Origin: F23-B02 sp963625655
GTDB taxonomy: Bacteria; Bacillota; Clostridia; Oscillospirales; Oscillospiraceae
Length of the DNA stretch: 36,728 nucleotides
NCBI GenBank assembly: GCA_963625655.1
Contig: CAVFTS010000018.1
Location: 1-36,728 of the forward strand
Direction of reading: 5' to 3'
The number at the start of each line of letters is the position of its first letter. Within the stretch, counting starts at the first letter, position 1. A program made the translations under genes and the position numbers. The notes under the pieces were generated by a model. It was not told the DNA's origin and did not search any database. It saw only the letters and a program-made list of their open reading frames with translations. Below are positions 7,801-15,784 of this stretch, in pieces.

Positions 7801-9745
7801 TTGAAAGACCGCCAAGTTCTATACTCGTTTGTACATCTTTTCTTACGCCCGTATCATAGACATCGGGGGCATACAGTGTGGGGAAATACCATCCAAGGTA
7901 CAGAGAATTATATCCGTAGTTTCTCCATGTAATTTCGGACGCAGCACCGTTCGACTGCTGCCAGTAAGCATTCTTATAGCTCTGTTCCACAGGAACTGTG
8001 GCATTGCTGCTGTTCTCAACGGTCGACTGAACGGAGAAATACGGAGCGCCGACGGTACCTTTCTGCAGCGTAGCAGGCTTGAGTACAATGTCGCATACCG
8101 GGTTTTTATACGCCGCACCGCGTCCATCGCCACCAGAAATTTTGCTTTTGATATCTGCGGTCTCGCTTCCGTCGGTCGCCATAAGAGAAATGGTACCCTG
8201 CTGGTCTTTGCTTCCCGCCGGGAGGTTCTCATCGCTGCCGAAGAAGTAGTAGCCGCCGCCCTGAGTGGAGTTGGTCGCAATGTAGAGGTTGCCGACCTTT
8301 GCCACCTTATTTGCGGCATCTCCGGTCGGAACGCTCTTGAAGATGCTGATGGGAATATTGCCCGTCACAACGTTCTGACCCGTAAGCGTGTAGTGGATGT
8401 GGTCGGTGGTGTAAGCGTCGGCTATGACCTGCTGTCCGGGATGACCGCTGCGCTCAACGCCGATAACGTCGCTCGTGGTGATAAGACCGAAGGAGTAGCC
8501 CTCGATGGGGTCGACCGTCATGTAGTCGGAGTCAACATAGCTCGTTGCGTTATCATGGAGCCACTTGTTTACTTCGAGACGGACGTTTTCCATCTTTGCA
8601 ATGGTCGCCTCGTCGGTAGTGACCGTACCCTCACGGGTGTAGCCTATCCACGGGCTGATATCGAAGAAGTATATCTCTATGCCCTTTGCGTGTGCCGCCG
8701 CAATAAGCTGCTTATAGCCGTTTATGATCTCATCGGCAGAAGGAGTACCGTCAAAGTACTTGGTGAGGTTCGAGCAGTTGGGGTGAACGATGTCGTTTAT
8801 GCCTATCTTGACAAAGACCTTCTTGACACCCGCAAGGTTAAGTGCGTCCATGTCGAAACGCTTCAGAAGGGCATCGCCCTCAAGGGGACCGTCGTCTCCT
8901 ACGCCATCCGCAAGAAGCTCGTTGCCCTTGATGCCTGCGCCGACAACCGCTACCTGAGAAGCGCCCTCGGTGCGAAGTCTGGACTGGAGCAGAGACGGGA
9001 TATAGTTCGTGACCGTAGAATCGCCGATTATCATGGTGGTGTAAGCGTCCCGGTCAGAGGTCTTTACCTCAAGGCAATTGAGCAGCGGAGTGATGTTGTA
9101 GTCGCCGACGTTGGCGTCTTCCTTAACAAGCTTGCCGAGCGCTCCGTAAGACCACTCGTAGTTAGTGAGCTGATTGCCGGACCAGCAGTAGGAAATGCTG
9201 CCCGTAAGACCCGCATCACGCACCTCGCCTGAGTTCTTGACATAAGTCGAGAACACAAGATAGCCGCCGGAGCTGACTGCCGATCTAAGAGTAAACCAAT
9301 CGGTCCACACATAGCCGCCCTTGGGTATCGTAAACGAAGTGCTGCCGTTTACCGTTACGTTTACAACGGAAGATTCTTTTACCGAGGTGGCATTGCCCGA
9401 GCCGGCAAGGCCGACATTCATGCCCCTGACACTGAGTGCCTCGGCGCCGTAGTAGTTTGTAAGCTTAACTCTGAACGTCGTTCCGCCCGCAGATACCTGA
9501 ATCCTCGTGCGGAAGGTCGAGTTGGAGGCAAACAGGCTGTCGAAATACTTGTCAACAAGCGCTTCCTTCGTCTGCTTGCCGTTAAGGTTTGTCATGGCGG
9601 TATACCATGACGTGATGGTGCCGGAATTTTCGTAGCTCTTAGCCTGAGCCGTGCCGCCGAGCGCCGTGAACGGTATGACCGTCAGCAGCGAAAGCAGCAT
9701 CAGGAGGCTGAGGAAAAACGAAAATCCCCTTTTCAGTTTGCTCAT
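4895..9745 (-). CDS. Giant secreted SGNH/GDSL esterase with Ig-like repeats
   Basis: A protein of 1616 residues. The start at 9745 (MSKLKRGFSFF) is preferred over an in-frame ATG nine codons upstream because GGAGG sits 8 bases before it. The signal peptide ends near TALGGTAQA. A beta-rich pre-domain leads into an SGNH hydrolase whose blocks are all visible: IIGDST (catalytic Ser, about 241-243), VVGAG, GIND (about 315-318) and DHIH (about 448-451, catalytic Asp/His). This suggests an extracellular esterase, plausibly deacylating a polysaccharide or host glycan. A middle region of unknown fold follows, then three BIG2-like Ig segments (about 790-1080) and a C-terminal module (about 1080-1520) shared with the neighbouring giant protein. 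The tail has a Pro/Ala linker and a NETNETNET run. I see no LPXTG, SLH or choline-binding anchor. Confidence 0.88.
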   Translation of the reverse strand: MSKLKRGFSFFLSLLMLLSLLTVIPFTALGGTAQAKSYENSGTITSWYTAMTNLNGKQTKEALVDKYFDSLFASNSTFRTRIQVSAGGTTFRVKLTNYYGAEALSVRGMNVGLAGSGNATSVKESSVVNVTVNGSTSFTIPKGGYVWTDWFTLRSAVSSGGYLVFSTYVKNSGEVRDAGLTGSISYCWSGNQLTNYEWSYGALGKLVKEDANVGDYNITPLLNCLEVKTSDRDAYTTMIIGDSTVTNYIPSLLQSRLRTEGASQVAVVGAGIKGNELLADGVGDDGPLEGDALLKRFDMDALNLAGVKKVFVKIGINDIVHPNCSNLTKYFDGTPSADEIINGYKQLIAAAHAKGIEIYFFDISPWIGYTREGTVTTDEATIAKMENVRLEVNKWLHDNATSYVDSDYMTVDPIEGYSFGLITTSDVIGVERSGHPGQQVIADAYTTDHIHYTLTGQNVVTGNIPISIFKSVPTGDAANKVAKVGNLYIATNSTQGGGYYFFGSDENLPAGSKDQQGTISLMATDGSETADIKSKISGGDGRGAAYKNPVCDIVLKPATLQKGTVGAPYFSVQSTVENSSNATVPVEQSYKNAYWQQSNGAASEITWRNYGYNSLYLGWYFPTLYAPDVYDTGVRKDVQTSIELGGLSSAWFSLNTIKAFDSANSYKSYVYYGTVLPDINSSKYLSFFYDKPDKDKWDDVVSGYSFRVVKADDHAPAKDGGNLVTLYAPGTVDTQLDIASASKAQTFYNGANGTVVKFNYTLTDNLLNSPTMVSSGNNVNSLTYPTDSFKTYGSFKGYTYGGSADRSVSFTSDNEAVAKIDSNGNVVLTGQGGTANLTMTVTWKELDGTVYTMTDTAAVTNIVYGADICIDGEYPDAYSFENYVGNASKDVSVTYTSVPLAELPAGGSWVWTSADSSIFTVSGSGTNATLSFTDKEGTANLTAAYVKDGVTYCSDTVAITNITAFVDIQIGSDAIDTETGAYPDFKVINGINPGDTLSLTAQPVGVGASALDMESGTYAWSVDGEQSSGVTLSDTDKRTAKLTFDGSDTTVTLKLTYTLGDKTYESYVTVTVKAGVGKSNAVLDFGLPVEIELTGNASGISATAPETALDTGISTTDEFNGAKSAETVYGSAQLTGNTLTYTPETILKDKDNVYYSAAVDNGYKYANISIIPATSVYYEDSFVTYTGSWTPLYDNDKNDELIAKIRQSAGNEVYGYDPAYGKYTNYSLGKAMTVTVAKGGDTATAQFTFTGTGFELYSATTSTQGGFKVSVYDADGKMVGTKKLISTNAFDNYWQIPVFKNDEPLPYGTYTVKIEVAYSPALDLATSERVKTNSVSFILDGVRIYNNELNKTYGDEYAKDGEYNAQYIEVRDQLIKAASFNSTGEAMGGAVYIDGRPQCDANGKLVYDDNGYLVYDKKVTTKNVLTDYKNYGPKNEVYLTAGQGIAFKVKDMSYVVSVQLGLKSASGETVSAAVNGETVTVGSSTEMYYKVTASDGKFVIVNNGTGILSVTNVKLTYKQGSAATTGIIADADLMQYAVKQILKTPAGAGIVPVSPTPAAPAVEPAANETNETNETLTTVKADIKQVIKELDAMGKAQLVSETVGELITEILGGGVK
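5022..5048 (-). repeat. Three tandem 9-bp units coding Asn-Glu-Thr
   Basis: GTCTCATTC occurs twice and GTCTCGTTC once, back to back. They encode NETNETNET in the C-terminal linker of the SGNH protein. Gain or loss of a unit would keep the frame. Confidence 0.8.
6052..6238 (-). repeat. Second copy of a long coding repeat, matching 1-187
   Basis: Bases 6052-6238 align without gaps to bases 1-187 at a constant offset of 6051, about 90% identical by eye. Both encode the segment around TSVYYEDSFV and NEVYGYDPAYGKYTNYSLGK. The homology continues more weakly at protein level to about base 430 in the first copy. The first copy is cut by the window edge. Confidence 0.9.
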
Positions 9746-9804
9746 AAAAGGTACCTCCGGGATAATAATCACTGTTTCTTTTCAGACAATTTAACACACA
9801 CTGC

Positions 9805-9833
9805 ATCATACCAAAAACAAAGCCATATTTCAA
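9805..9833 (-). promoter_or_regulatory. Promoter of the SGNH protein / small protein operon
   Basis: Minus-strand TTGAAA (9828-9833), a 17-base spacer and TATGAT (9805-9810), with TGG forming an extended -10. The start codon is 60 bases downstream of the -10. The 357-base divergent gap 9746-10102 otherwise holds only AT-rich sequence and the signals of the plus-strand SLH gene. Confidence 0.75.
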
Positions 9834-9981
9834 GTATTTTAAGCTGTTTTTTTCAACTGAATTTCTTATTTTTTTCTTTGTTTACAGGCGCTTTTTCGCT
9901 ATTTTGCCTATGGGCTGTACAATATGTAAAAGCTTTTAGAATTTTAAAGTTTTTTTACTTTTATTCTCAAGCTGAACGTGG

Positions 9982-9987
9982 TAAAAT
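9982..9987 (+). promoter_or_regulatory. Possible extended -10 for the SLH protein gene
   Basis: TGG followed by TAAAAT is the most plausible -10 in the plus direction, but no good -35 lies 16-18 bases upstream. Weak. Confidence 0.25.
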
Positions 9988-10102
9988 TCGGCTTCAGTCA
10001 GGTTTACGGAATTCGGAAAAACCGCTGCAGACTCTTGACCGAGAATATAATTGAATATCATGCACAAACTACCTCAGTAACAATAATTACGGAGGTAGTT
10101 TT

Positions 10103-11017
10103 ATGAGAAAATTTATTGCTGCCGCATTGTCCGCAGCGGCTCTGTGTCTTTCTCCTGTAAGCACGCTTTCCGCCGGAGCTTTCGCTGACAACGCAGCGCC
10201 GATAGCGGAAAACTTTGAGTTCGAAACCTATATGGGCGTCTCCTACGGCGGAGAGCTTTCCGCCGTTGACCCCGACGGCAACGCCCTAAGCTTTGAGATC
10301 ACGACGAATCCCCGCAAGGGCAGCGTAGAGTTGTCGGACGACGGTCACTTCGTCTACACCCCCGACAAGGGTGAAAAGGGTCGTGACTACTTCGGCTACC
10401 GTGCCGTAGACTCCGCCGGAAAGCGCTCTCAGGAGGCAACGGTCATAATCCGTCTCGTGAAGCGGAGCTGCGGCGTCAGCTACGGCGACATGAAAAACGA
10501 CGGGCGCTCCTGCGCTGCGGTCTTTCTTGCTGAATGCGGCGCTTATACAGGAGAAATGCTTGCGGGCGAATACCGCTTTAACCCCGACACCGCTCTCACA
10601 AGGGGCGAGTTTCTGAGCCTGTGCATGAGCGTAACGGGAACGGAGCTGCTCTCCGGCGTCGTTGGCACCGGCTTTTACGACGATGAGAGCATCCCCGATG
10701 CGCTTAAGCCCTGCATCTCCACCGCAGTCAGAGACGGCATCGTCACCGGCTACAGCAGAGACGGGCATTGTGTGTTTGACGCTTCCGCCGAGATAAGCAA
10801 GACCGAGGCAATGGTCATCCTCGACCGCTGCCTAAAGCTCAACGACGTAAGTTATGTAAACCTCGATACGGCAGTCCCGGCATGGGCGTCGCAGTCGGCG
10901 GCAAATCTCTATGCCTGCGGAATAGTCGGCGAAGGCGTTGACGGCAGCGAGGTTCTCACACGGGGCGACGCCGCTGAAATGCTGTACGCCGCAGCGCAGA
11001 TATTGGGCGGCCGCTGA
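10103..11017 (+). CDS. Secreted SLH-anchored protein with a cadherin/Ig-like domain
   Basis: 304 residues, with GGAGG placed well before the ATG. A signal peptide covers residues 1-28 (MRKFIAAALS...AGAFADN). Residues about 31-120 form one tandem-95/cadherin-like beta domain (AVDPDGNALSFEITTNP, VYTPDKG, DYFGYRAVDSAG). Three S-layer homology domains follow at about 125-185, 190-250 and 253-304, each with the typical TRGEF / SKTEA / TRGDAAE motif. SLH triplets bind pyruvylated secondary cell-wall polymers, so this protein is probably held on the wall. It is transcribed divergently from the SGNH surface protein. Its single small ectodomain could serve as a linker or adhesive module; the partner is unknown. 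Confidence 0.88.
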   Translation: MRKFIAAALSAAALCLSPVSTLSAGAFADNAAPIAENFEFETYMGVSYGGELSAVDPDGNALSFEITTNPRKGSVELSDDGHFVYTPDKGEKGRDYFGYRAVDSAGKRSQEATVIIRLVKRSCGVSYGDMKNDGRSCAAVFLAECGAYTGEMLAGEYRFNPDTALTRGEFLSLCMSVTGTELLSGVVGTGFYDDESIPDALKPCISTAVRDGIVTGYSRDGHCVFDASAEISKTEAMVILDRCLKLNDVSYVNLDTAVPAWASQSAANLYACGIVGEGVDGSEVLTRGDAAEMLYAAAQILGGR

Positions 11018-11018
11018 C

Positions 11019-11047
11019 TTGACGGCGTGTTTTCCGAGCGTTATAAT
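11019..11047 (+). promoter_or_regulatory. Consensus promoter of the PhzF-family gene
   Basis: TTGACG (11019-11024), a 17-base spacer and a perfect TATAAT (11042-11047). It starts one base after the stop codon of the SLH gene. No terminator separates the two genes, so some read-through is possible. Confidence 0.9.
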
Positions 11048-11078
11048 TCGCATATAAACAGCAAGGAGGAACGAAAAC

Positions 11079-11858
11079 ATGAAGCAATATGTCGTTGATG
11101 CCTTTACCGACAAGGTTTTTTCGGGCAACCCCGCCGCCGTGTGCGTGTTGGATAAGCCCCTGTCGGACGAGCTGATGCAGAAGATAACGACGGAGAACAA
11201 TCTTTCCGAGACCGCCTTTGCCCTTAAAGAGGGCGACGGCTATAAGCTCCGCTGGTTCACCCCCGGCGGCGAAATCGACCTTTGCGGTCACGCAACCCTT
11301 GCAACGGCATACACCATATTCCGTTTTTACGACAAGGAGGCTCAGTCTCTGAGCTTCAGCACGCTCAGCGGCATACTCACCGTTAAGAGAAACGGCAAGC
11401 TGCTTGAGATGGATTTCCCCGCATACAAGCTTGCTCCCACAGCCGTTACCGACGAGATCGTCGATGCTCTCGGCGTTCGCCCCGCTGCGGCGTTTATGGG
11501 GCGTGACCTGCTCTGCGTCATGGAAAGCGAAAGCGACGTTCGCTCTGCCTCTCCCGATCAGGAAAAGCTTCTGAAGCTTGACGGTCTTTTGGTGCACCTT
11601 ACGGCTAAGGGTCGGGACTTTGACTGCGTTTCGAGGAGCTTTGCGCCGAAGTGCGGAGTCGCCGAGGATCCCGTCTGCGGTTCGGGTCACTGCCACATCG
11701 TGCCTTACTGGTCGGATGCTCTAAAAAAGGACAGCCTCACGGCGTACCAGGCGTCCCGCCGAGGCGGTGTGCTGCACTGCCGTATCGACGGTGAGCGCAT
11801 CGTTCTTGCCGGAGAAGCCGCACTCTTTGCCGAGTCCGAAATCCACGTCGGCGAGTAA
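11079..11858 (+). CDS. PhzF-family isomerase/epimerase
   Basis: 259 residues, somewhat shorter than the usual 270-300. The N-terminus (VVDAFTDKVFSGNPAAVCVL) and the NNLSETAF motif with the family's catalytic Glu (E44) are typical, as are GGEIDLCGHATLATA and DPVCGSGHC in the second half. Members have a diaminopimelate-epimerase fold and catalyse proton shifts on small carboxylic acids. PhzF itself acts in phenazine synthesis, but most homologues have no known substrate. No phenazine genes are near, so a specific role cannot be given. AAGGAGGA lies 8 bases before the ATG, and the gene has its own promoter and stands alone. Confidence 0.9.
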   Translation: MKQYVVDAFTDKVFSGNPAAVCVLDKPLSDELMQKITTENNLSETAFALKEGDGYKLRWFTPGGEIDLCGHATLATAYTIFRFYDKEAQSLSFSTLSGILTVKRNGKLLEMDFPAYKLAPTAVTDEIVDALGVRPAAAFMGRDLLCVMESESDVRSASPDQEKLLKLDGLLVHLTAKGRDFDCVSRSFAPKCGVAEDPVCGSGHCHIVPYWSDALKKDSLTAYQASRRGGVLHCRIDGERIVLAGEAALFAESEIHVGE

Positions 11859-12007
11859 CGGAAGCCGAAAGCTGTGTTCGTAACACGCAAGCGCAAATTA
11901 CGCTGCCGACTTCTCTGTCCGTCCGGCTCTCTGCGCATATTCAATTTTCCGCTTTGCCGTCGGCTTCTTTGCGGAGCTGCAAAAGCTCATTGATTCCGTT
12001 TAAACGC

Positions 12008-12059
12008 AGCCAATATAGCACAAAGCACCGCCGTGGCGGTGCTTTGTGCTATATTGGCT
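12008..12059. terminator. Perfect 25-bp inverted repeat between convergent genes
   Basis: Bases 12008-12032 are fully complementary to 12035-12059, with only two bases between them. The repeat touches the stop codon of the FAD-oxidase gene and lies 149 bases after the PhzF gene. It probably stops transcription from both sides, although neither side has a good U-tract. The rest of the gap 11859-12007 shows nothing clear. Confidence 0.7.
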
Positions 12060-13831
12060 TACTTATCGAATTTATCCTGCTTTAAGTAATCGGTGTACTG
12101 TCTGTCGAACTTTTTCTCCTCCGGCATGAGGTCAAGACCTATCGTGCCGCCGGGATTCATGTTGTAATTCGGGTCGAAGTAGTTCTTCAGAGCCTTGAAT
12201 ACGCCGTACTCCTTATCGCCGATGTAGCCCTCAAGCCACGGCGCAAACATCTTGCCGATGCCGTGATGGTGACTTATCGAAGCGCCGGAGCGCTGGATTG
12301 CGTCCAGTATCGTGGCGTGGTACGCCTTGAATTCCTTCTCATCCTGCATCTTGGTAAGGAAGATAAAGTACAGGTTTGCGCCCTGCGGATAGCAGTGACT
12401 CATGTGCGTGGTGACGACGGTGTTCGGCAGAGCGTGGCAGACCTTGCGCACGTCAAGATGCACCTGCTCCATGTTCGACCAGTTGACGGTACATTCGAGC
12501 GTATCGGTGGTGATACCGAAGTCCATGAGCGTATCTCTGAGGTAGGGGTCATTAAAGCGTCCCTTCTCCCAGCTCTTGGTGACGTAGCCGGTGAGTGGCA
12601 GACCGCCGTACTGTCTTGCGATCTTGCGGATGTTCTTTGCGACGTTCTTGGAGTAGCCCTTTTCGCCGTCGGTGAAGCCGAGGAACAGGCAGCGCTCCAT
12701 ATCCTTATAGCCGAGCTTGTCAAGCAGCGGATACAGCGGAGTGTCGTCCACATTGTACAGGCGGAGCATCATGCTCGTCTCCTCCTGGTCGGAGAGTCTG
12801 AACACGGAGGAGTAGCCGCACTCGTGCTGCATCATTTCCCTTGCGGCCTTCATGGCGTCGTCCCAAGTTTTGAAGATGTAGCTGAAGCGCTTGCGGTTTT
12901 CGGGCATCCAGCGGAATATCTTCAGCGTGACCTCGGTCAGAACGCCGAAGGTGCCTTCGGAGCCCATCATTATCTGATTGAGGTCGGGTCCGCACGCCTC
13001 TCTCGGATAGTGTCCGGTCCGGATCGTGCCGATGGGGGTGGCGTACCTCTGAGAAAGCACGATGTCAGCAATGCAGCCGTAGTAGGTGCTGTTCTGTCCC
13101 GCTCCCCTCGTGACGGTCCAGCCGCCGACGGAGGAGTATTCAAAGCTCTGCGGGAAGTGTCCGCAGGTGTACCGACGCCTTGCGCCGAAGAGTTCGGGTG
13201 CGCTTTGCAGGGTCTTTTCGAGATCGGGACCCGACATGCCCGCCTGAACGGTGATGGTCTGGTCGATCTCGTTAAAGGATATGACCTTGTTGAAGCGGCG
13301 GCGCATATCGAGGCTGATGCCGCCCTTTACAGGCTCAACGCCTCTCGTAACGGAGCTGCCGCCGCCGTAGACGTACAGAGGGATGGAATGCTCGGTCGCA
13401 TATGCGACGATCTTCTCCACCTGCTCCGTGGTGTCGGGGTAAAGCACGACGTCCGGCACGGAGTCTATGATTTTGTGACGCAGACGCAGAATGTCGTATG
13501 CGGTGAAGCCGTAGGCGACGGAAAGGCGGTCGTAATCCGAAACGGAGAAGCCCTCCTCCCCTACGATCTCACGAAGCGCATCGATATGCTCCTGAGCCAG
13601 CTGCACGGGGTTATCGGGAAGCTCGACCTTGTCAAAGCCGATGTCGTCGGAATACTCTTTAAAGTCATCGTCGGTGAGCTTAAAGACTTCCTTCATCATC
13701 TTGTACAGCGATTCCTTGGGGTACTTGAAAAATTCGGGGTCGCCCCAGCGGAATATGGAGCGGTAGCTGTCCTGCGGTGCGGGGGTATCCACCCACTTAG
13801 GCTCAAAGCCCTTATAAGGTTTGTGACTCAT
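12059..13831 (-). CDS. FAD-linked oxidase, alkyl-DHAP synthase/YgcU-like
   Basis: 590 residues. A PCMH-type FAD-binding domain spans about 125-310: PDVVLYPDTTEQV, YGGGSSVTRG (155-164), SSVGGWTVTRGAGQNSTYYG (233-252) and GSEGTFGVLTE (290-300). The C-terminal part has SHHHGIGK near 540, matching the HHHG motif that is catalytic in alkyl-dihydroxyacetonephosphate synthase. The family also includes E. coli YgcU, of unknown function, which sits beside the FGGY kinase YgcE, just as here. Possible roles are ether-lipid synthesis on DHAP esters or oxidation of a polyol phosphate. Known clostridial plasmalogen synthesis does not need this enzyme. The start codon overlaps the kinase stop by one base (TAATG), so it is the last gene of the operon. 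Confidence 0.8.
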   Translation of the reverse strand: MSHKPYKGFEPKWVDTPAPQDSYRSIFRWGDPEFFKYPKESLYKMMKEVFKLTDDDFKEYSDDIGFDKVELPDNPVQLAQEHIDALREIVGEEGFSVSDYDRLSVAYGFTAYDILRLRHKIIDSVPDVVLYPDTTEQVEKIVAYATEHSIPLYVYGGGSSVTRGVEPVKGGISLDMRRRFNKVISFNEIDQTITVQAGMSGPDLEKTLQSAPELFGARRRYTCGHFPQSFEYSSVGGWTVTRGAGQNSTYYGCIADIVLSQRYATPIGTIRTGHYPREACGPDLNQIMMGSEGTFGVLTEVTLKIFRWMPENRKRFSYIFKTWDDAMKAAREMMQHECGYSSVFRLSDQEETSMMLRLYNVDDTPLYPLLDKLGYKDMERCLFLGFTDGEKGYSKNVAKNIRKIARQYGGLPLTGYVTKSWEKGRFNDPYLRDTLMDFGITTDTLECTVNWSNMEQVHLDVRKVCHALPNTVVTTHMSHCYPQGANLYFIFLTKMQDEKEFKAYHATILDAIQRSGASISHHHGIGKMFAPWLEGYIGDKEYGVFKALKNYFDPNYNMNPGGTIGLDLMPEEKKFDRQYTDYLKQDKFDK

Positions 13832-15387
13832 TAAAGCATATTCCTTTCCTTGAGGTTATTCATCGTTGCGTACAAGGGCTTAACGTGCCTGTATATCTTC
13901 TTGTACACCATATTGTACATTCCGGAGTAGACCTTGTTGTTCTCCTTTATCGGCATGAACACGTCCTTCTCATGCACCATGCTCTTTATCGCTTCCTGAT
14001 AGTTGTCGAACTCGCCCTTTGCGACGAATGCGACCATTGCGGCGCCGATAGAGCAGGCCTCGTGCGTATGTATGCGCTTTACGGGGAGATTGAACACGTC
14101 CGCAAGAATCTGGCAGGCAAGGTCGCTCTTCGAGCCGCCGCCGCCGACGAACACTTCCTTAATGTTCATCTTGCCCCGCTTTTCCATTGCCTTCATGGAC
14201 ATATACAGCTCAAGGCATATGCCCTCGATGATGGCACGGTAGACGTGATACTTCGTGTGGTAATCGGCAAAGCCGATGATGGCGCCGTAGGAGTCGGGCT
14301 TGAGGACGTCGGGCGTCCAGTACGGCTGGAGCATAAGTCCCTGACAGCCTGCGGGGACCTGTGCCGCCTTGTTGTTGAGCAGCTCCTCGGCGGATATACC
14401 GAGCTTTGCCGCCTCCTCCGCATCCTTTTCGCCGAATTCCTTGATAAACCAGCTGAGCATCCAAAAGCCTCTGAACACCTGGATTTCGGGGTTCCACGCA
14501 GAGTTTATGACCGAGGGGTACGAGGGCAGGAAGGGCTGCGGCTCGAAGTATTTCTCGGTGAACATCTCGACCGTGGAGCTTGTGCCGAAGGAGATGGAGA
14601 CCTTGCTCGTATCCGCAACGGAAAGACCTAAGGTCTCGCACGCCTTGTCGGCGCCGGTGGATATGAGCGGCAGTCCTACGGGTGCGCCGGAAAGCTCGGC
14701 AGCTTCCTTGCTGATGTAGCCCAACACCTCGCCTGATGGGATGAGATCGTACAGCTTCTCCTGCGGAACGTCGTACATGCAGCGGGTGAGGTCGTTTTCG
14801 CCCATCCAGCGCTTTTTCTTGTAATCCATGGGGATATGTGCGATCGTGTTTGCCGGGGTGTCGGCAAGACGCCCCGTCATGCGGAAGTTGAGATATGCGG
14901 GCAGGCAGACGATTTTTTTCGTCTTATCCCATATCTCAGGCTGATTCTTACGCACCCAGTTGACCTTTGAGGTGCGGTATGCGATCTTGGTTCCCTTGTC
15001 CATGCCGATGAGCTTAAACAGAAAGCTCTTCCATGCGGGATAGGGGTTGTCAAAGTCGCACTTTCTTGCGTCGAGCCAGTGAATGATGTCCCTTGTTGGC
15101 TTGTTGTTCTCGTCAAGAAAGACGAGGGTGTCCCTGATGACGGTGACAACGCAGGCGAGTATGTCCTGCGTTTTGTCGGAGTTCCTGTCCATCAGCACCT
15201 TGCTTGCGGCACACATGTGGGCAAAATAGAAATCCGTTTTCTGCTCCGCCCAGCCGTCGTGTCTGCGAATGTAGGGTTCCTTGTACTTCACCTGCACCTT
15301 GTCGACGATGTTGCCCTGCTTGTCAACAAGTATCGCTCTGGTGCTCTGCGTTCCCACGTCATAGGTAAGAATCAAAGGCTTACTCAT
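13831..15387 (-). CDS. FGGY-family carbohydrate/polyol kinase
   Basis: 518 residues, the normal family length. The N-terminal ATPase fold begins DVGTQSTRAILVD. The second half has STGADKACETLG, FGTSSTVEMF and the C-terminal GGGGSKSDLACQILADVF motif with HEACSIGAAM. FGGY kinases phosphorylate sugars or polyols such as xylulose, glycerol and gluconate. The substrate cannot be read from sequence, but the GlpA-type genes upstream make glycerol or a related polyol plausible. GGGAGG lies 5 bases before the ATG, and a 19-base gap separates it from the DUF1667 gene. Pairing with an AGPS/YgcU-like oxidase is known from other bacteria (E. coli ygcE-ygcU). Confidence 0.87.
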   Translation of the reverse strand: MSKPLILTYDVGTQSTRAILVDKQGNIVDKVQVKYKEPYIRRHDGWAEQKTDFYFAHMCAASKVLMDRNSDKTQDILACVVTVIRDTLVFLDENNKPTRDIIHWLDARKCDFDNPYPAWKSFLFKLIGMDKGTKIAYRTSKVNWVRKNQPEIWDKTKKIVCLPAYLNFRMTGRLADTPANTIAHIPMDYKKKRWMGENDLTRCMYDVPQEKLYDLIPSGEVLGYISKEAAELSGAPVGLPLISTGADKACETLGLSVADTSKVSISFGTSSTVEMFTEKYFEPQPFLPSYPSVINSAWNPEIQVFRGFWMLSWFIKEFGEKDAEEAAKLGISAEELLNNKAAQVPAGCQGLMLQPYWTPDVLKPDSYGAIIGFADYHTKYHVYRAIIEGICLELYMSMKAMEKRGKMNIKEVFVGGGGSKSDLACQILADVFNLPVKRIHTHEACSIGAAMVAFVAKGEFDNYQEAIKSMVHEKDVFMPIKENNKVYSGMYNMVYKKIYRHVKPLYATMNNLKERNML

Positions 15388-15406
15388 ATTATCCTCCCGA
15401 TATTTA

Positions 15407-15784
15407 TTAAAGCGTAGCTTTTATCTGCTGTCTTATAAGTATATCGCTCGTTGAGATAAGGTCGGCGCCGAGTCCGAGCAGATCGGGTACTATGACCTCG
15501 CCTCTGCCTATTCTTTCGCACACGACGACGGTTTTGACGCAGTCCATTGCGTCAAATATCCTGTCCTTGGGAATGTCGCAGCTGAGCTTCACCGGCAGCA
15601 CGGGCGCCTCCGGGAACACGGTTTTCACAAGGCTGCACAGGCTGCGCTTGGGACAGGTAAGCTCGCTCACGGCGAAGTCGTGACCTCTTATGCAGGTATT
15701 TCCCGTGACGATTATCTCGCCGTCTTGCTCCTCGGTGTGCAGAAGGCAGCCCCTCGGACACACGATGCAGTTAAATTCCTTCAT
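15407..15784 (-). CDS. DUF1667 protein, partner of GlpA-type oxidation module
   Basis: 125 residues with a cysteine-rich N-terminus: CIVCPRGC, TCIRGHDFA and CPKRSLC. The spacing suggests a metal or Fe-S site, by inference. DUF1667 proteins typically lie next to a GlpA-like glycerol-3-phosphate dehydrogenase and a FAD/NAD oxidoreductase in anaerobic Firmicutes, exactly as here. They may form or mature an electron-transfer subunit. The start overlaps the stop of the preceding oxidoreductase as ATGA, with GGTGGAGG directly upstream. Confidence 0.88.
   Translation of the reverse strand: MKEFNCIVCPRGCLLHTEEQDGEIIVTGNTCIRGHDFAVSELTCPKRSLCSLVKTVFPEAPVLPVKLSCDIPKDRIFDAMDCVKTVVVCERIGRGEVIVPDLLGLGADLISTSDILIRQQIKATL

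Noticed and set aside
10035..10051. TTGACC close to TATAAT before the SLH gene
   Set aside because: The two boxes are only 5 bases apart, so they cannot form a standard promoter.
11079..11858. Phenazine biosynthesis locus
   Set aside because: Only a PhzF-family gene is present; no other phz gene is near and most PhzF homologues serve other pathways.
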